Assembly (NCBI GenBank): GCA_029532415.1
Contig: JAQOTA010000062.1
Location: 1,054,001 to 1,118,000, forward strand
Length of the DNA stretch: 64,000 nucleotides
Source of the DNA: Marasmius tenuissimus
Taxonomy: Eukaryota > Basidiomycota > Agaricomycetes > Agaricales > Marasmiaceae
Direction: 5' to 3'
In this document: piece by piece, positions 10,801 through 20,975 of the stretch
Position numbering within the stretch: the first letter of the stretch is position 1
Layout: every line of letters starts with the position of its first letter
Notes under the pieces: generated by a model
Told to the model about the DNA's origin: nothing
Database searches by the model: none
What the model saw: the letters and a program-made list of their open reading frames with translations, nothing else
Translations under genes and position numbers: made by a program

Positions 10801-12386
10801 ATGGACTTCAAATTTGGCGGGAAATACGTTCTGGAACAGGAAATCGCGAACGGTGGATGTGGTACGCCCTGTTCTCCTCTCCTGCTGGTCGTTCTCTTGA
10901 CGCCACCTTATTCGGAAATTCTAGGTACTGTGTTCTTGGGAACACACCACATTGCTAACAAGCAAGTTGCAATCAAACTGGAACCGGCTCAGATCTATCC
11001 TCAGCACAAATCAACCACTAATCACCATGTTCGACGATCCAAGTCGCAACCCGATTTGAAGCGGCACAAGCAACGTCCTCATCCTCTTCATCCAAATGGA
11101 TATCCAGGGCCTTCACCTCTCACGACCGAATCACAAATATACAAACGTCTTATGGGTGGACCAGGCGTTCCGTTCCTCATGTACTCAGGCAAGCAAGGCC
11201 CCTACAATGTCATGGTCATCGACCTCCTGGGTCCCAGTCTTGAAGACCTTTTCAAAATGTGTAACCGGAGCTTCTCACTCAAAACCGTCCTCTTGCTTGC
11301 TGATCAATGTGTGCGTGTATCTTGAACGTGTTTATCTTCTGCGCGCTCACCTGGACACCCCCCTTGTTAGATATCACGCATTAAATACATCCATTCACAT
11401 TCTCTCCTTCACCGGGACATCAAACCTGCCAACTTTGTAATGGGTCGCGAGTCTCCTGCACCCATTCCTGATTCTCTTCCATCAGAGTCGACAGTCAATA
11501 TCATTGACTTCGGGCTCGCGAAGAAATACCGGGATCCCGTAACTGGGGATCATATACCGTATTATCAGAACGAGAATGGGCTCCACGGGGTCGGTACCAG
11601 CTTATTCGCGAGCCTGAACACTCATTTGGGTATCGGTACGTCTCGTACTCTATTGCCCGCTCGGACCAACCCACTAATTCAACGCCGCCGACTATGCAGA
11701 GTCTTCACGAAGAGACGACTTGGAATCGCTTGCCTACATGCTGGTCTATTTCCTCCGTGGTACTCTACCCTGGCGGAAGCTGAGAGGGCCAACCCATCCG
11801 CCTCCTGGCATTGGTGCGTACCATACCGGCCGAAGACTTGACTGCGCCACTCAACTTTGCAATTAGATCCCGCGACCTACAACCCCACCACCTACACATG
11901 GAACCTCATCAGGGATGCCAAACTATCTGTTGAAGCTCAAGATACTTTGTGCAAAGGCCTCCCAGAGGAGTTTAGTGTCTTCTACAAGTATGTCAACCCG
12001 ATGTCATCATCGTTCTCACCGTTCCTGACCACGATGCTATTCTAGGTACACGCGTACCCTATCGTTCACGGACCTTCCTGACTACGATGGTCTACGTGCA
12101 CTGTTCCGCGGACTGGCTGAACGTGCTGGAATAAAATACGACGGCGTGTTTGACTGGACGTTGACAGACAATTCGTCTGACACGGGATCACATCGTTCCC
12201 ACAGGCATAACAGCAGGAGTACCTCCTCAGGTCCGTTCATCTGCTTCTCGTCACGGAAACACCACGCTGACCACAGAAAAAAACCTATCAGATTCTGCTC
12301 CTGCAGGTGGTGGACGCTTTTGCGAAGCTTGTAACAAAAGAGCTGCCGAGAAGGAGATGCTGGGCAGCTTGAAGAGGAGGAGATAG
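10801..12386 (+). CDS. casein kinase 1 family protein kinase, divergent
   Basis: The seven exons are 10801-10861, 10925-11310, 11371-11635, 11700-11813, 11867-11987, 12046-12230 and 12277-12386, giving 413 residues. It is a Ser/Thr kinase of the CK1 family. Visible motifs are the Lys in [17 protein letters not shown], the catalytic [40 protein letters not shown] (the CK1 replacement for the APE motif) and [11 protein letters not shown]. Odd points: the Gly loop reads ANGGCGTV instead of GSGSFG. About 45 residues rich in His, Pro, Lys and Arg separate VAIKLEP from the helix C region, against fewer than ten in typical CK1. The C-terminus is short and basic with a CEAC motif. All three catalytic landmarks (K, HRD, DFG) are present, so it is probably active. 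Its 3' end faces PCNA. Confidence 0.92.
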
Positions 12387-12946
12387 TTCGTTGGCATAGG
12401 GGTGGAAGAATGTTATGATTATGGATTATGTATTGGGGCTTTTGCGGTTTGTACTATGCTCAAGCCCTAACGCCGGTGCTCCTCGACAGGTAAGACCCAC
12501 CTGTCATTCATTTTCTACGAAGGAAAGCCGACCCCTCTTCTATAGGCACCATCAGCAGCGCTCCCGGCCGCGACGGGTGGATGGTTGGTTGATATCCCTT
12601 TCGTTCTGGTCAACGCACTTTCCGTCTGCAAAGCCCTCCCGGTCGTCGAACTGCATTATCATCATCAGTGCAGGAGATAGCAGGTATGCTCCATTTTCGG
12701 ATGGCCCTTGCTCATTGGCAGTGATCCCCATTGGCCCGCCGATTTATGTATATAAGTATCTATGCCGTCTTTCTTGTGTCCTTGCCTCCCTATGCCAATA
12801 CGTCCCTTGCAGCTCAATTTCTTGCTATGCAGTTATGTTGTATGTATATATCGAAATATATGTAATGAACACAGATTAAGAGCCCAGAACGTAAAACTTG
12901 GAGAGCAGACGCGACAAATGTACAGTGGTTATCAATCAAGAGAATA
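12387..12946. other. convergent intergenic stretch between CK1 and PCNA
   Basis: No supported gene. The open frame at 12,415-12,879 has no recognisable domain and is AT-rich at its end, as expected of 3' UTR sequence for both neighbours. Confidence 0.4.
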
Positions 12947-14373
12947 CTAGTCATCTCCAATCTTCGGTGCAAGGTAGTAGCGAATAAAGCCAGGACCGAA
13001 GTCATACGAGACCTGAGATATGTTAGCAAAGAGCCAGACTCAGATGCAGTGAGCTCACCAGCAGCGGAACGTCATTGCTCATGTAGAGCTCGACCTTGTT
13101 CGTCAAAGTAGCACTCTTGCTAAAGTTGACCAGGTACTTGAGGGAGAAGGTCAAAGAGACGTGGGAGTTCATTTGAATGACAATGTCGTTATCCTCATCA
13201 TCGTCTTCCTTAGCCTTGCCCTTGCCCTTTGCCTTGCCATTGACGACACGGGGTTTCTTCACCGACTTGCCCGAGGAACTGGACTGTTCCAAAAGGTTAG
13301 GCACATGCGTAGTGTGGTAGAGGCAATCGCTTACCTTCTTCTTTCGCTTCTTTCCTTCACCTTCCTCGTCTGAGTCTTCATTTTCGACCTCCTCCTCACC
13401 CTCATCATCATACTCCTTGTCCCCTTCCTCATCGGCGTCCATGTCGACATCTCCATCGGTCTTCTCCTTCTTGACCTTTGGTTTCTTTTCCTTCTTCACC
13501 TTGACGTCCTCATCCTCGTCCTCATCCTCGTCCTTTGCCTTGTCCTCGTCATCACCATCCTCTTTCTTGACCCCGGATCCTTCCGCGTCTTCGTCATCGT
13601 CTTCCGAAGACTTGGGCTTGGTGGTCACGCCGGTTATGGGGCCTTGTCCCTTGAGCAAGACACTGCCATTCGCGGCCTCTCCGTCGGCAGCAAATCGAAC
13701 GCCCTCTTTGCTAACGTCGATCCGAACACTCTCACCGAGAGAGGCGAGGTCACGAACGATACGCGAGAACTCGCCGGCGGGGAACTTGATGTACGCTTCG
13801 TAGTCGGTGTCGGGGATAGCTGTGGGAGATTTTTCAATGCTTATGGTCGACGTAGCCTAAAGAGTCTCGTACCAAGGGAATCAGAATCGATGTCCATCAG
13901 TTTGAGGTCGTATTCTGCGATTCTGTCACTATCTGCAAAGGGAGGTCGAAAAATGTCAGATGACGCGTCGAAAACCCCCACAACGCGTAAAAGATACTCA
14001 CTTTTGGCTTCGTAAACGAGATTGAGGACATCTGCTTCATCTGCTGCCTTTAATGTGCACAGGTCGTCATCCTTCGCGCACTTGAGAACCTTTGTCAAGC
14101 TGGCAATGTTCACGCCCAGAGGCATTGGTCTGTCGCAGCGGTATTTTTTGAAGCCTTGATGCTGTAGCTTGACGGCGACTAAGGCGACGTGCGAGTTGTC
14201 CATGGCCTGGAGGTTGATACCCTCTTCGTTACACTCAAAGTTGGCGTCATTGACGAGCTCCTTGATGGCTTCGCGTGAATTGTTAATTGTGAATCTCAAG
14301 ACGAAGAATCTACGCGCGTACCATCGAGGAGCTTTTTGAGGATGCTGGCTTCGGCGAGTTTTGCTTCGAGCAT
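12947..14373 (-). CDS. PCNA: PCNA sliding clamp with a ~130-residue charged insertion
   Basis: The six exons are 14373-14322, 14268-14002, 13932-13873, 13819-13335, 13283-13059 and 13012-12947, giving 384 residues. Ordinary PCNA has about 258-264. PCNA is the homotrimeric clamp that tethers DNA polymerases and repair enzymes. The conserved parts are complete: [48 protein letters not shown], the interdomain loop around [18 protein letters not shown], Lys164 in [17 protein letters not shown] and the C-terminal YYLAPKI. The extra part lies between GSVLLKGQG (about residue 186) and [10 protein letters not shown] (about 322), the back-face loop of domain 2. It is a run of Asp, Glu and Lys with NLS-like KKRKKK and VKKPR motifs, and a 51-bp intron falls inside it. 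Splice phases are consistent on both sides, so the insertion is translated unless it is removed by alternative splicing. Confidence 0.93.
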
Positions 14374-16317
14374 GGTGGAGGGGAGGAAGAAAGAGGACAC
14401 GGATGAAAGACACACGTGAGAGCGCGTTTGTGCGATCAAGTGTGCTGGCCAACACGACCAAACTCAGAGCTCGAGCCACCTTCAACCCTAACCAGGATGA
14501 TCTTCTCGAGTGGTAACTACCAAGTAACAGGTCCTTTTTCCGTGTCTCTCAACTCAAGCGGCATGGCTCGCGCTTCTTGTCAGTGTATGCCCCATCTTCA
14601 GCTCAATAGACGTCCATATTCTCGCCGACGTTCAGATTTTTGCGTTCTTTGAAGTTTAGAAAAGCACTGAAAGGCGTGCTCGAGCTCGCTCTATCCTCCC
14701 GAATTTCGGTCAGGTTACTGGCGCCCTCCCCCTACTTGTTCGCAATCTTTGGGCTCCATTTTCCATGACGAAAACTCAATCCTTTCGGCTCTCGTGCCAA
14801 TCTCGAGCTAATCTTATGTGGTATCAACAGGTCGGTGCACGAAGTATCTTCTCCTCGGCCAAAGGCTGTGGCCCTGCGCTATGATGGCATTTCGTTCATG
14901 ATCGGGCGAGTTCAGTGGTCCGGTATGTTGTTTTCGTTGATCTCCATGTATTATCGGCTCAACTCTCTTATTCACAGAAACTAGTTTCCTCATACACCTA
15001 GTACGGATAGGCACCCATGCCGTGGTGTGCGCCCCAGCCCAACTACATTCGGATACTTATGTACAAGGTCTATCCCCCTCACAAGATGTACGGCGAAGGC
15101 TTACATCCTCTTCCCGCCAGTCGGTCAAACCTAGCCAATTTTTTGACTATTGACGATGATCTACACCTTAGCTTCACAGCAAGGCACCCTCTGTTCACGG
15201 AAAGAGGATAATCTCCCGCGCCGTTGTCGATTGTCTAAACATAGTTTGCCCGATACCGACACTTACACTGTGGGATCATCCTCATGTTCAGGGGGTGGCC
15301 GGTGGCTCGTAGCATTGGGCAGTGTTCCAGCAGGTAAGACATATCCGCATCGCCTTTCAATTCTGCCTATGATTCTTATGCCCCACCTACCTGGTACAGC
15401 ATCAATTGAGGAAGCGCACAATCAAGGATTCAGGAAGATCGAGAAGTTCATATCGCACACATCACCGCAACTCAAACATTGGTCCCCCCTCATCCAACGT
15501 CATCAGCCCTTCCGAATGGAACGGTGGTCAATTTTCAGAAATGGGTTCTGGGATTGGGTCGTATTATTATTAATAGCCTCCAAAGAACGCCCATGTCCTC
15601 AATTTTGCCCAAGTAAGTATATGTCGGGCGCGTGTCTTGACTCTGGAACTATTCATCTTCTTGGTACCCAGGGGCATCATCCGGTGCTGATGGCACCTCG
15701 ATACCCGTCAGTCCATACCACCCCTGGATGCCCGCAACAAACCCATACCCGGGCCTAAACTGCATTCTTCGGCTCTGGACGATTGTGTGGTGATATCACG
15801 AACTTGGGCTGGTGTACTACTTACTGAGAAATTGCGGCCTCGTACCGTGTGTAAATAATCGCTTTGAGGGAAAGGTACACGGCTGCCCGGAATGATTAGG
15901 ATGATCAACAGGAAAATTGAGTGTTGCCAACGACATGATGTGATGAGGCTGAGATGGTGTTGAATTGAGTTGGCGGATCCCACAAGTTGGTAAAGGCATG
16001 ATGAGGCATAACCCTCCCTCTTGGTTAGTGACTATCACCTCCATCGACACCACCTTCATCGACCTGGAGTCACAGCTGACGCTGCTGGAAAAAATTGTTG
16101 GTGCAAGACGGCTACTAGTGGCCGCAGAATGTCGGTGGAGTCGGTGCGTAGTTTGAAACTGGTATTACGTGACTTTAACTGAACTGGACCCCACCAGCTA
16201 ACTTCAACGGTTAATTTATGGCGATGCGCAAGTCGCGCCCTTCCTTTCCTTCCGCCACTACACCCTACCCTTCACCTTGACCTTTTTCTTTCTTTTTTCT
16301 CCTCTACATTACGATCC
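14374..16317. other. unresolved region, probably holding one spliced plus-strand gene
   Basis: The region up to about 14,900 holds the PCNA promoter and nothing else I can support. Between about 15,150 and 15,800 the plus strand shows two very good introns, 15334-15399 (GTAAGA..ACAG) and 15613-15671 (GTAAGT..CCAG). Exon-like sequence joins them in a common frame: SVPA | ASIEEAHNQGFRKIE and CPQFCPR | ASSGADGTSIPVSPYH. The start, the upstream exons and the family are unknown. A competing minus-strand reading ending at 14998 (GMGAYPY stop) also has a plausible 63-bp intron. From 15,800 to 16,317 I see only the promoter side of the next gene, with a pyrimidine-rich tract before its ATG. Confidence 0.3.
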
Positions 16318-18073
16318 ATGGATTCAAGATTCTCTAGTTTCATTCTCCGCTCGTCTATCTTCCTTCTCACCCTCACCGCCCTCGTCATTCCTGCCAACGC
16401 CCAGAAGTCCAAGGTTTTCCAATGGAAGTTCTCCAACAACGTGAATCAATTTTTGCCTGTATTTTTTCTACCGTAATAACCCTTCCTACAGCAACTCGGG
16501 ACGGAGCTGCCAACATGCGTTGACCTTCCCATCACGATACAACCATTTACAACTGGCGGAAACTCGACTGGTGTTCCCCCATACTACATGATTGGATATG
16601 CTATCAACGGCGTTTCAAGAACAACTCTCATAGGCTCAAAAGTAGATAGTGTGAAGTGGACAGTGGATTTTCCCGTCGGTGCGTTTACATTTTCTGTCAG
16701 TCAAATCTCGAATTGATTGATTGAATCATCCTCATTTGTAGGCACCCAATTGGCATTGAGTGTTGTCGACTCTGAAGGAACATCTGGCGGCATTCCACCA
16801 AATATTTACACTGTCGTCGGTACGTACCGGTGACTAAGTCGTGTACCCAAAAATTCTCATGCAGGAGGACTATAGGTACTAGTTCCAATGCGAATTGTGT
16901 CGTGAAGGATGATGATAAAAGGGACTTTGTTGTCACCTCCAACTCAACTGGCACCATCAACACCTGCGATCCATGGGGCCTTCGAATCAAAGGCGGTAAC
17001 AAGCCGTACAATGTTACCTTTTTGCAAATCAATTCCCCCATTGTCACGAATGTTACCATGGGACCAAATGACGATGGCTACACCTATAGGATGAGGGGGG
17101 ATGTTGAAAAACTTATGATTGGTGAGTTGAGATCACCACGCAGTATCAGGCAAATTCTGACTTCATCTTCGGATACAACCCAGCTGCGGTGAACGATGTG
17201 TAAGCACTTAGCTCTCTCTCGTCTGTATGTTTTTAATTCGCGTGCGCTAGGACTGGACGCTTTGCGTATCAAGCCCCGACTATCACGCCTCAAGGGTCGA
17301 CAGACACTGACTGCCCGGGTCTCAACAGTATGCCAGGAAGCGCCGCCGACCTTGATAGGCAAGCGGAAGAGGCGCGTGCAGCGGAAGCAGCCAAAGACCG
17401 ACGAAAGCGCACGGCGATCATTGCCGGTACCGTTGTAGCCGTGGTTGTCGTTCTCTTCGCCGCCCTGGCGATGTGGTACTTCCTCTGGTACAGGCCACGT
17501 CGCAGACAGCCCAAAGAAGTTGATCTCGGCGCCGACACCACCCCAAAGCCCTTCATGGAAGCACAGCCTGGTCAAGTCCTTTCGATCAATTCATTCCTTA
17601 CGGACCAACCCTCTCCGGGCAGCCCGAAGGGATCCCCGGGAGTGTATCGAGCGGGTTCTATGGCGGCTCACTCAGCCTATACAGACACGGATACGCCGTA
17701 CGACCCTTACAGCCAGACGCACACCGAAGGTACCACATACAGCCAGCGCCCTTCGTCGGGCTCTTCGCGTCAGGAATCTACTCGCCGTCCTGGTTTCACT
17801 AATTTCCCTACTCGACGGTCCAAGGCACAGGAGGCGGGTATGAGCGGTGAAACATCGGAGTGGGAAGGTGGCGGCGAGTCTAGCAACCGATCTCCTGTCA
17901 ATCGAAATCCTTCCCTCCAGCACGGAGAACCGTCGGTGACCCGCACGACGTCTGTAGGGACAACCAACGCCGGAGAACCTGAACTCATTATTCAACATCG
18001 AGACGGTGGTCCAGGTCGTGTGAGGGAGCTTCCACCTCCGTATGCTGATCGATCTTCGCGAGAAGTGTCATAA
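16318..18073 (+). CDS. secreted-type single-pass membrane protein, unknown function
   Basis: The six exons are 16318-16440, 16492-16678, 16742-16819, 16876-17121, 17184-17199 (16 nt) and 17251-18073, giving 490 residues. Residues 1-29 form a signal peptide (SIFLLTLTALVIPANA then AQ). The extracellular part to about residue 240 carries several N-x-S/T sites and at least four cysteines. A membrane helix (AIIAGTVVAVVVVLFAALAM) lies near residues 271-293, flanked by RRKR before and RPRRR after, which predicts an outside N-terminus. The cytoplasmic tail is long and rich in Ser, Pro, Thr and Gly. This layout is common in basidiomycete surface proteins of unknown role that resemble wall sensors; no catalytic motif is visible. 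A 16-nt exon keeps the frame. Confidence 0.82.
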
Positions 18074-18671
18074 AGATTTTATTTATTTTTCTTCTTCGCG
18101 CACGAAGCCATCCAATGGCTTCCATTGTATGTATCTTTTACTAACCTTTGCTTGCTACCTCCCCTCCTCCCCCCGCCCCTTTGTACATCTCTTTTGCCCC
18201 TCCCCCCCCTTTTATTTTATTGGCTTCGTAGCCGTTGACGATACGATCTCAATACCTTGAACCGTCTCGTCAATACGAAGGGACTTTGAAGATGAAACAG
18301 TGCTCAGTCAATGTACATATGCCAGAGTAAATTCCAAGACAGAGCAGCCATTGCAAGCTGTGTCACTGCATCACGCAAAAGTTATCTCAATGGCTGGAAC
18401 AGTATGTAGTGGAAGATGAGTTCTGGCAAAAAGTTCATCTGGTCTGAGTACACGGCCAGGGATGTTGACAAGGGGCCTCTTTGGACAAGAATAATGATGT
18501 TTGGCTTGGTCATGTGTGCCCGTATAATGGCCTGGCCTGGACAATTTTAGACATTGTGGTCAGTAGCCTGCCATCTGCTTCCGGGCCTTTGACACCTGAG
18601 TACTGAGTCTTGCTCTTTGCTACCTGAACTGACAGTTCACAACTCAACATCTCAATTCACATCCCACAATC
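18074..18671. other. 3' flank and boundary to the transposon island
   Basis: T- and C-rich 3' UTR sequence of the membrane-protein gene, then unremarkable host DNA. Its last five bases, CAATC (18667-18671), are one half of a target-site duplication of the first gypsy insertion. Confidence 0.5.
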
Positions 18672-19051
18672 TGTCAGCAATCACCAGATCTGACCTGGTG
18701 ACGCGTCGCACTAAGCTTTCAGACAAGAGGGAACGAGGCAAAGATAAGAGAACTCTATACTGGTGAGGAATAAACCAGCTCAAGACTGGGGAATACATGC
18801 AGAGTATCTACTTCTTATATACTACTTGGAGGACTGCGACGTGTGTCTATGGTGAGGTATGACATCAAGGTATGACATCGTGAAACAGTATCTGAAACAG
18901 GACCGACATGTGTCTACAGCATGTGGGTCCCTTCATGTATCTACCATGTGTCCATATGATAAGATACGAGTCATGTGAGGGATAAGATATAGATAAGATG
19001 GAAAATGATAAGATAAGGAGAAAAGATAAGATAGGAGGGAAATTCATGACA
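18672..19051 (-). repeat. 3' LTR of gypsy element A
   Basis: A 380-bp LTR bounded by TGTCAG and CATGACA on the plus strand. It differs from the other LTR at 24078-24457 at only a few sites. On the element strand it holds a TATATAA box and a pentamer-rich U3 (repeats of CTTATC). The host flank to the left is CAATC. Confidence 0.95.
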
Positions 19052-19448
19052 TTACCCCCCCTTTAAGGATCACGTCTTCGTGATGAGAAGATCGTTTTCC
19101 TGTCATTTGAGAGGTAGGATATAGTAATGTGTACATAACTAAATATTGAAAGTTCTTTGGCTTTGGAGCCGTAGGATTTATTCTATGAAAGTCTGCAATC
19201 GCTTCTTTCGCATTCTTTAAGTTACTTATGGGTTCCCAAGTATTTTCCTCAACTGGATAACCCTTCCAACTGACATAGTATTCTATCTTTCCTTTATCGT
19301 TCAGTTGACTATCTACAATCTCTTCAACTTCGTATTCTTTCCCGCCATCTGCTTCAATAGGAGGGGGAGGAGAAGGTTTCTCTTGTGAGGGGAATTCGGG
19401 AGGATGGTATGGAGTAAGGAGAGCTTCATTGAAGACTGGATGTATCTT
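19044..19448 (-). pseudogene. element A: integrase C-terminus with chromodomain
   Basis: Downstream of a TAG at 19449 the frame stays open to a TGA that overlaps the 3' LTR. It encodes the end of integrase (HPVFNEALLTPYHPPEF) and a chromodomain: YEVEEIVDSQ, YYVSWKGYP, NTWEP, then a C-terminal helix. The aromatic cage positions (Y, W, W) are present. Chromodomains steer integration to methylated histone H3. The TAG replaces a position where tryptophan is expected before KIHPVF. Confidence 0.85.
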
Positions 19449-20681
19449 CTAAGTATTTGGGAGTTCAAGTTTGTACGATGAAGGACCAATCTTTTTCAAG
19501 ACTTTGAAAGGACCATGTCGTTTGTTATCAAGTTTCTTGGCCGGACATTTACTGGATATGTTTGTGGCCTCAACATAGACTTGGTTGCCTTCTTCATATT
19601 CCCTAGATTCAGACCGGCTTCGATCATAGAAGTGTTTCATGGTTTCCGCTGCACGTTTTAGGGATGAAGCAGCTTCTTCTTGGATCTGATCCATGGTCTT
19701 ACTGAAGTGCTCTGCTCGTGGACTCCTGGTTCCATTCCTTCTTGGTTCCATTCCTTTCCAAGGGTGTTGTCCATAGTTCATGAAGAACGGCGATTGACCA
19801 GTACTTGAATGAACCTTATCATTGTATGAAAACTGGGCAATAGCTAACCAGTCGACCCAGTCATCTTGTCTGAAATTGACAAAGATTCGTAGGTACTTTT
19901 CAATTTCTTGGTTCACTTGTTCTGTCTGACCATCTGTCTGAGGGTGGTATGCCGTTGACTTGTTTGAGTCAATTCCAAGGATGTGGAATAAGCTCTCCAT
20001 GAATTTCGAATCAAACTGAGGCCCTCGGTCTGAGATGACCTTCCGGGGTAATCCATGTTCCTTGAACACATGTTCAATGTAAAGCTGTGCTGTTCCTTCC
20101 GAAGTAATCTGTTGGTTTGTGGGAATGAAGATTGCCTTCTTGGTCAAACGATCTACAACAACCATGATCATATCTCGGCCCTGAGATAACGGGAGTGGGC
20201 CTATGAAGTCAATCGTTACTATTTCCCATGCTTTCTCCGGAATTTCATTTGGCTGGAGCAGTGCCGCAAGCTTCTCTCTTCTTGGTTTGGCCTTTTGACA
20301 TCTGTCACATCTATTGATATAGCGTTTGACATCAAAGTTGATCTTAGGCCACCAATAGTTTCGGGTAATCAGCTCTAGCGTCTTAAACCGTCCTGGATGT
20401 CCAGCTAGGGAGGTGTCATGATGAAGATGAATAATATCTTCCCTAAGCTTTTCATCTTTAGGAACATAGACCCTGTCTTTCCATGTGACAACATCGTCGT
20501 TCTCTTCCCAGCCTTTTTCCTTCTTAGTCAATGATTCAATCACAGACTGATCTCGATCTTTGTTTTCTTTGATCCGAGTCATTATGCTTTCGTCTAGTGA
20601 TGCTATGACAATGAGGCAAAAAAGTTCTGGTTTGAGTAAAACAACGTTTTTGTTGTCATTTACCCCCCTCTCATGACCTGC
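19449..20681 (-). pseudogene. element A: integrase core
   Basis: The frame between the TGA at 20682 and the TAG at 19449 encodes integrase. It has the HHCC zinc module (HHDTSLAGHPG, then CDRCQKAK), the catalytic core with Asp in TIDFIGPLP, Asp in VISDRGPQFDS and Glu in DGQTEQVNQEIEKYL, followed by the region leading to the chromodomain. The core residues D, D and E are all intact. Only the flanking stops break it from the rest of the polyprotein. Confidence 0.88.
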
Positions 20682-20975
20682 TCACCTCAACAGGTAGTCC
20701 GCTTTAGCATTTTGCCGTCCAGGTTTATGGTGCAGAGTAAAGTGGTAGTCCTGCATCATAGTAACCCATCTGGCCTGTTGTCGGTTCAAATCCTGTGGTT
20801 TTCTGAAGTATTCGAGGTTCTTATGATCTGTCCAGATCTCAAAATCTTCCATAGTACCCAACAGGTATTGTCTCCATTCGCAAAGGGCTATCACAATGGC
20901 AAGCATTTCCTTGTCGTAGATTTCATAATTTCTCTCTGCTTCATTTAGCGAGTGAGAAAGGAATGCAATTGGTTT
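20682..20975 (-). pseudogene. element A: RNase H segment
   Basis: A short open stretch between two TGA codons encodes the Ty3-type RNase H that normally follows RT: FLSHSLNEAERNYEIYDKE, IWTDHKNLEYF and QARWVTMMQDYHFTLHHKPG. Both bounding stops stand where tryptophan is expected, which fits TGG to TGA changes. Confidence 0.85.

Noticed and set aside
12415..12879. Plus-strand frame of 154 codons after the CK1 gene
   Set aside because: No domain, AT-rich end, located in the convergent 3' region of CK1 and PCNA.
13284..13640. The acidic PCNA stretch as an intron misread as coding
   Set aside because: It is open in frame for its whole length, has strong codon-like Lys/Glu/Asp content, and no donor-acceptor pair that removes it in phase was apparent.
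15150..15758. A 202-codon plus-strand frame read as one continuous gene
   Set aside because: It runs through two strong introns (15334-15399 and 15613-15671), so the unspliced frame is not the product; kept only as an unresolved region.
18865..19047. Short frame MNFPPILSFLLILSF.. found in each gypsy LTR copy
   Set aside because: It looks like a signal peptide only because the U3 repeat CTTATC translates to hydrophobic residues; it lies wholly in the LTR.
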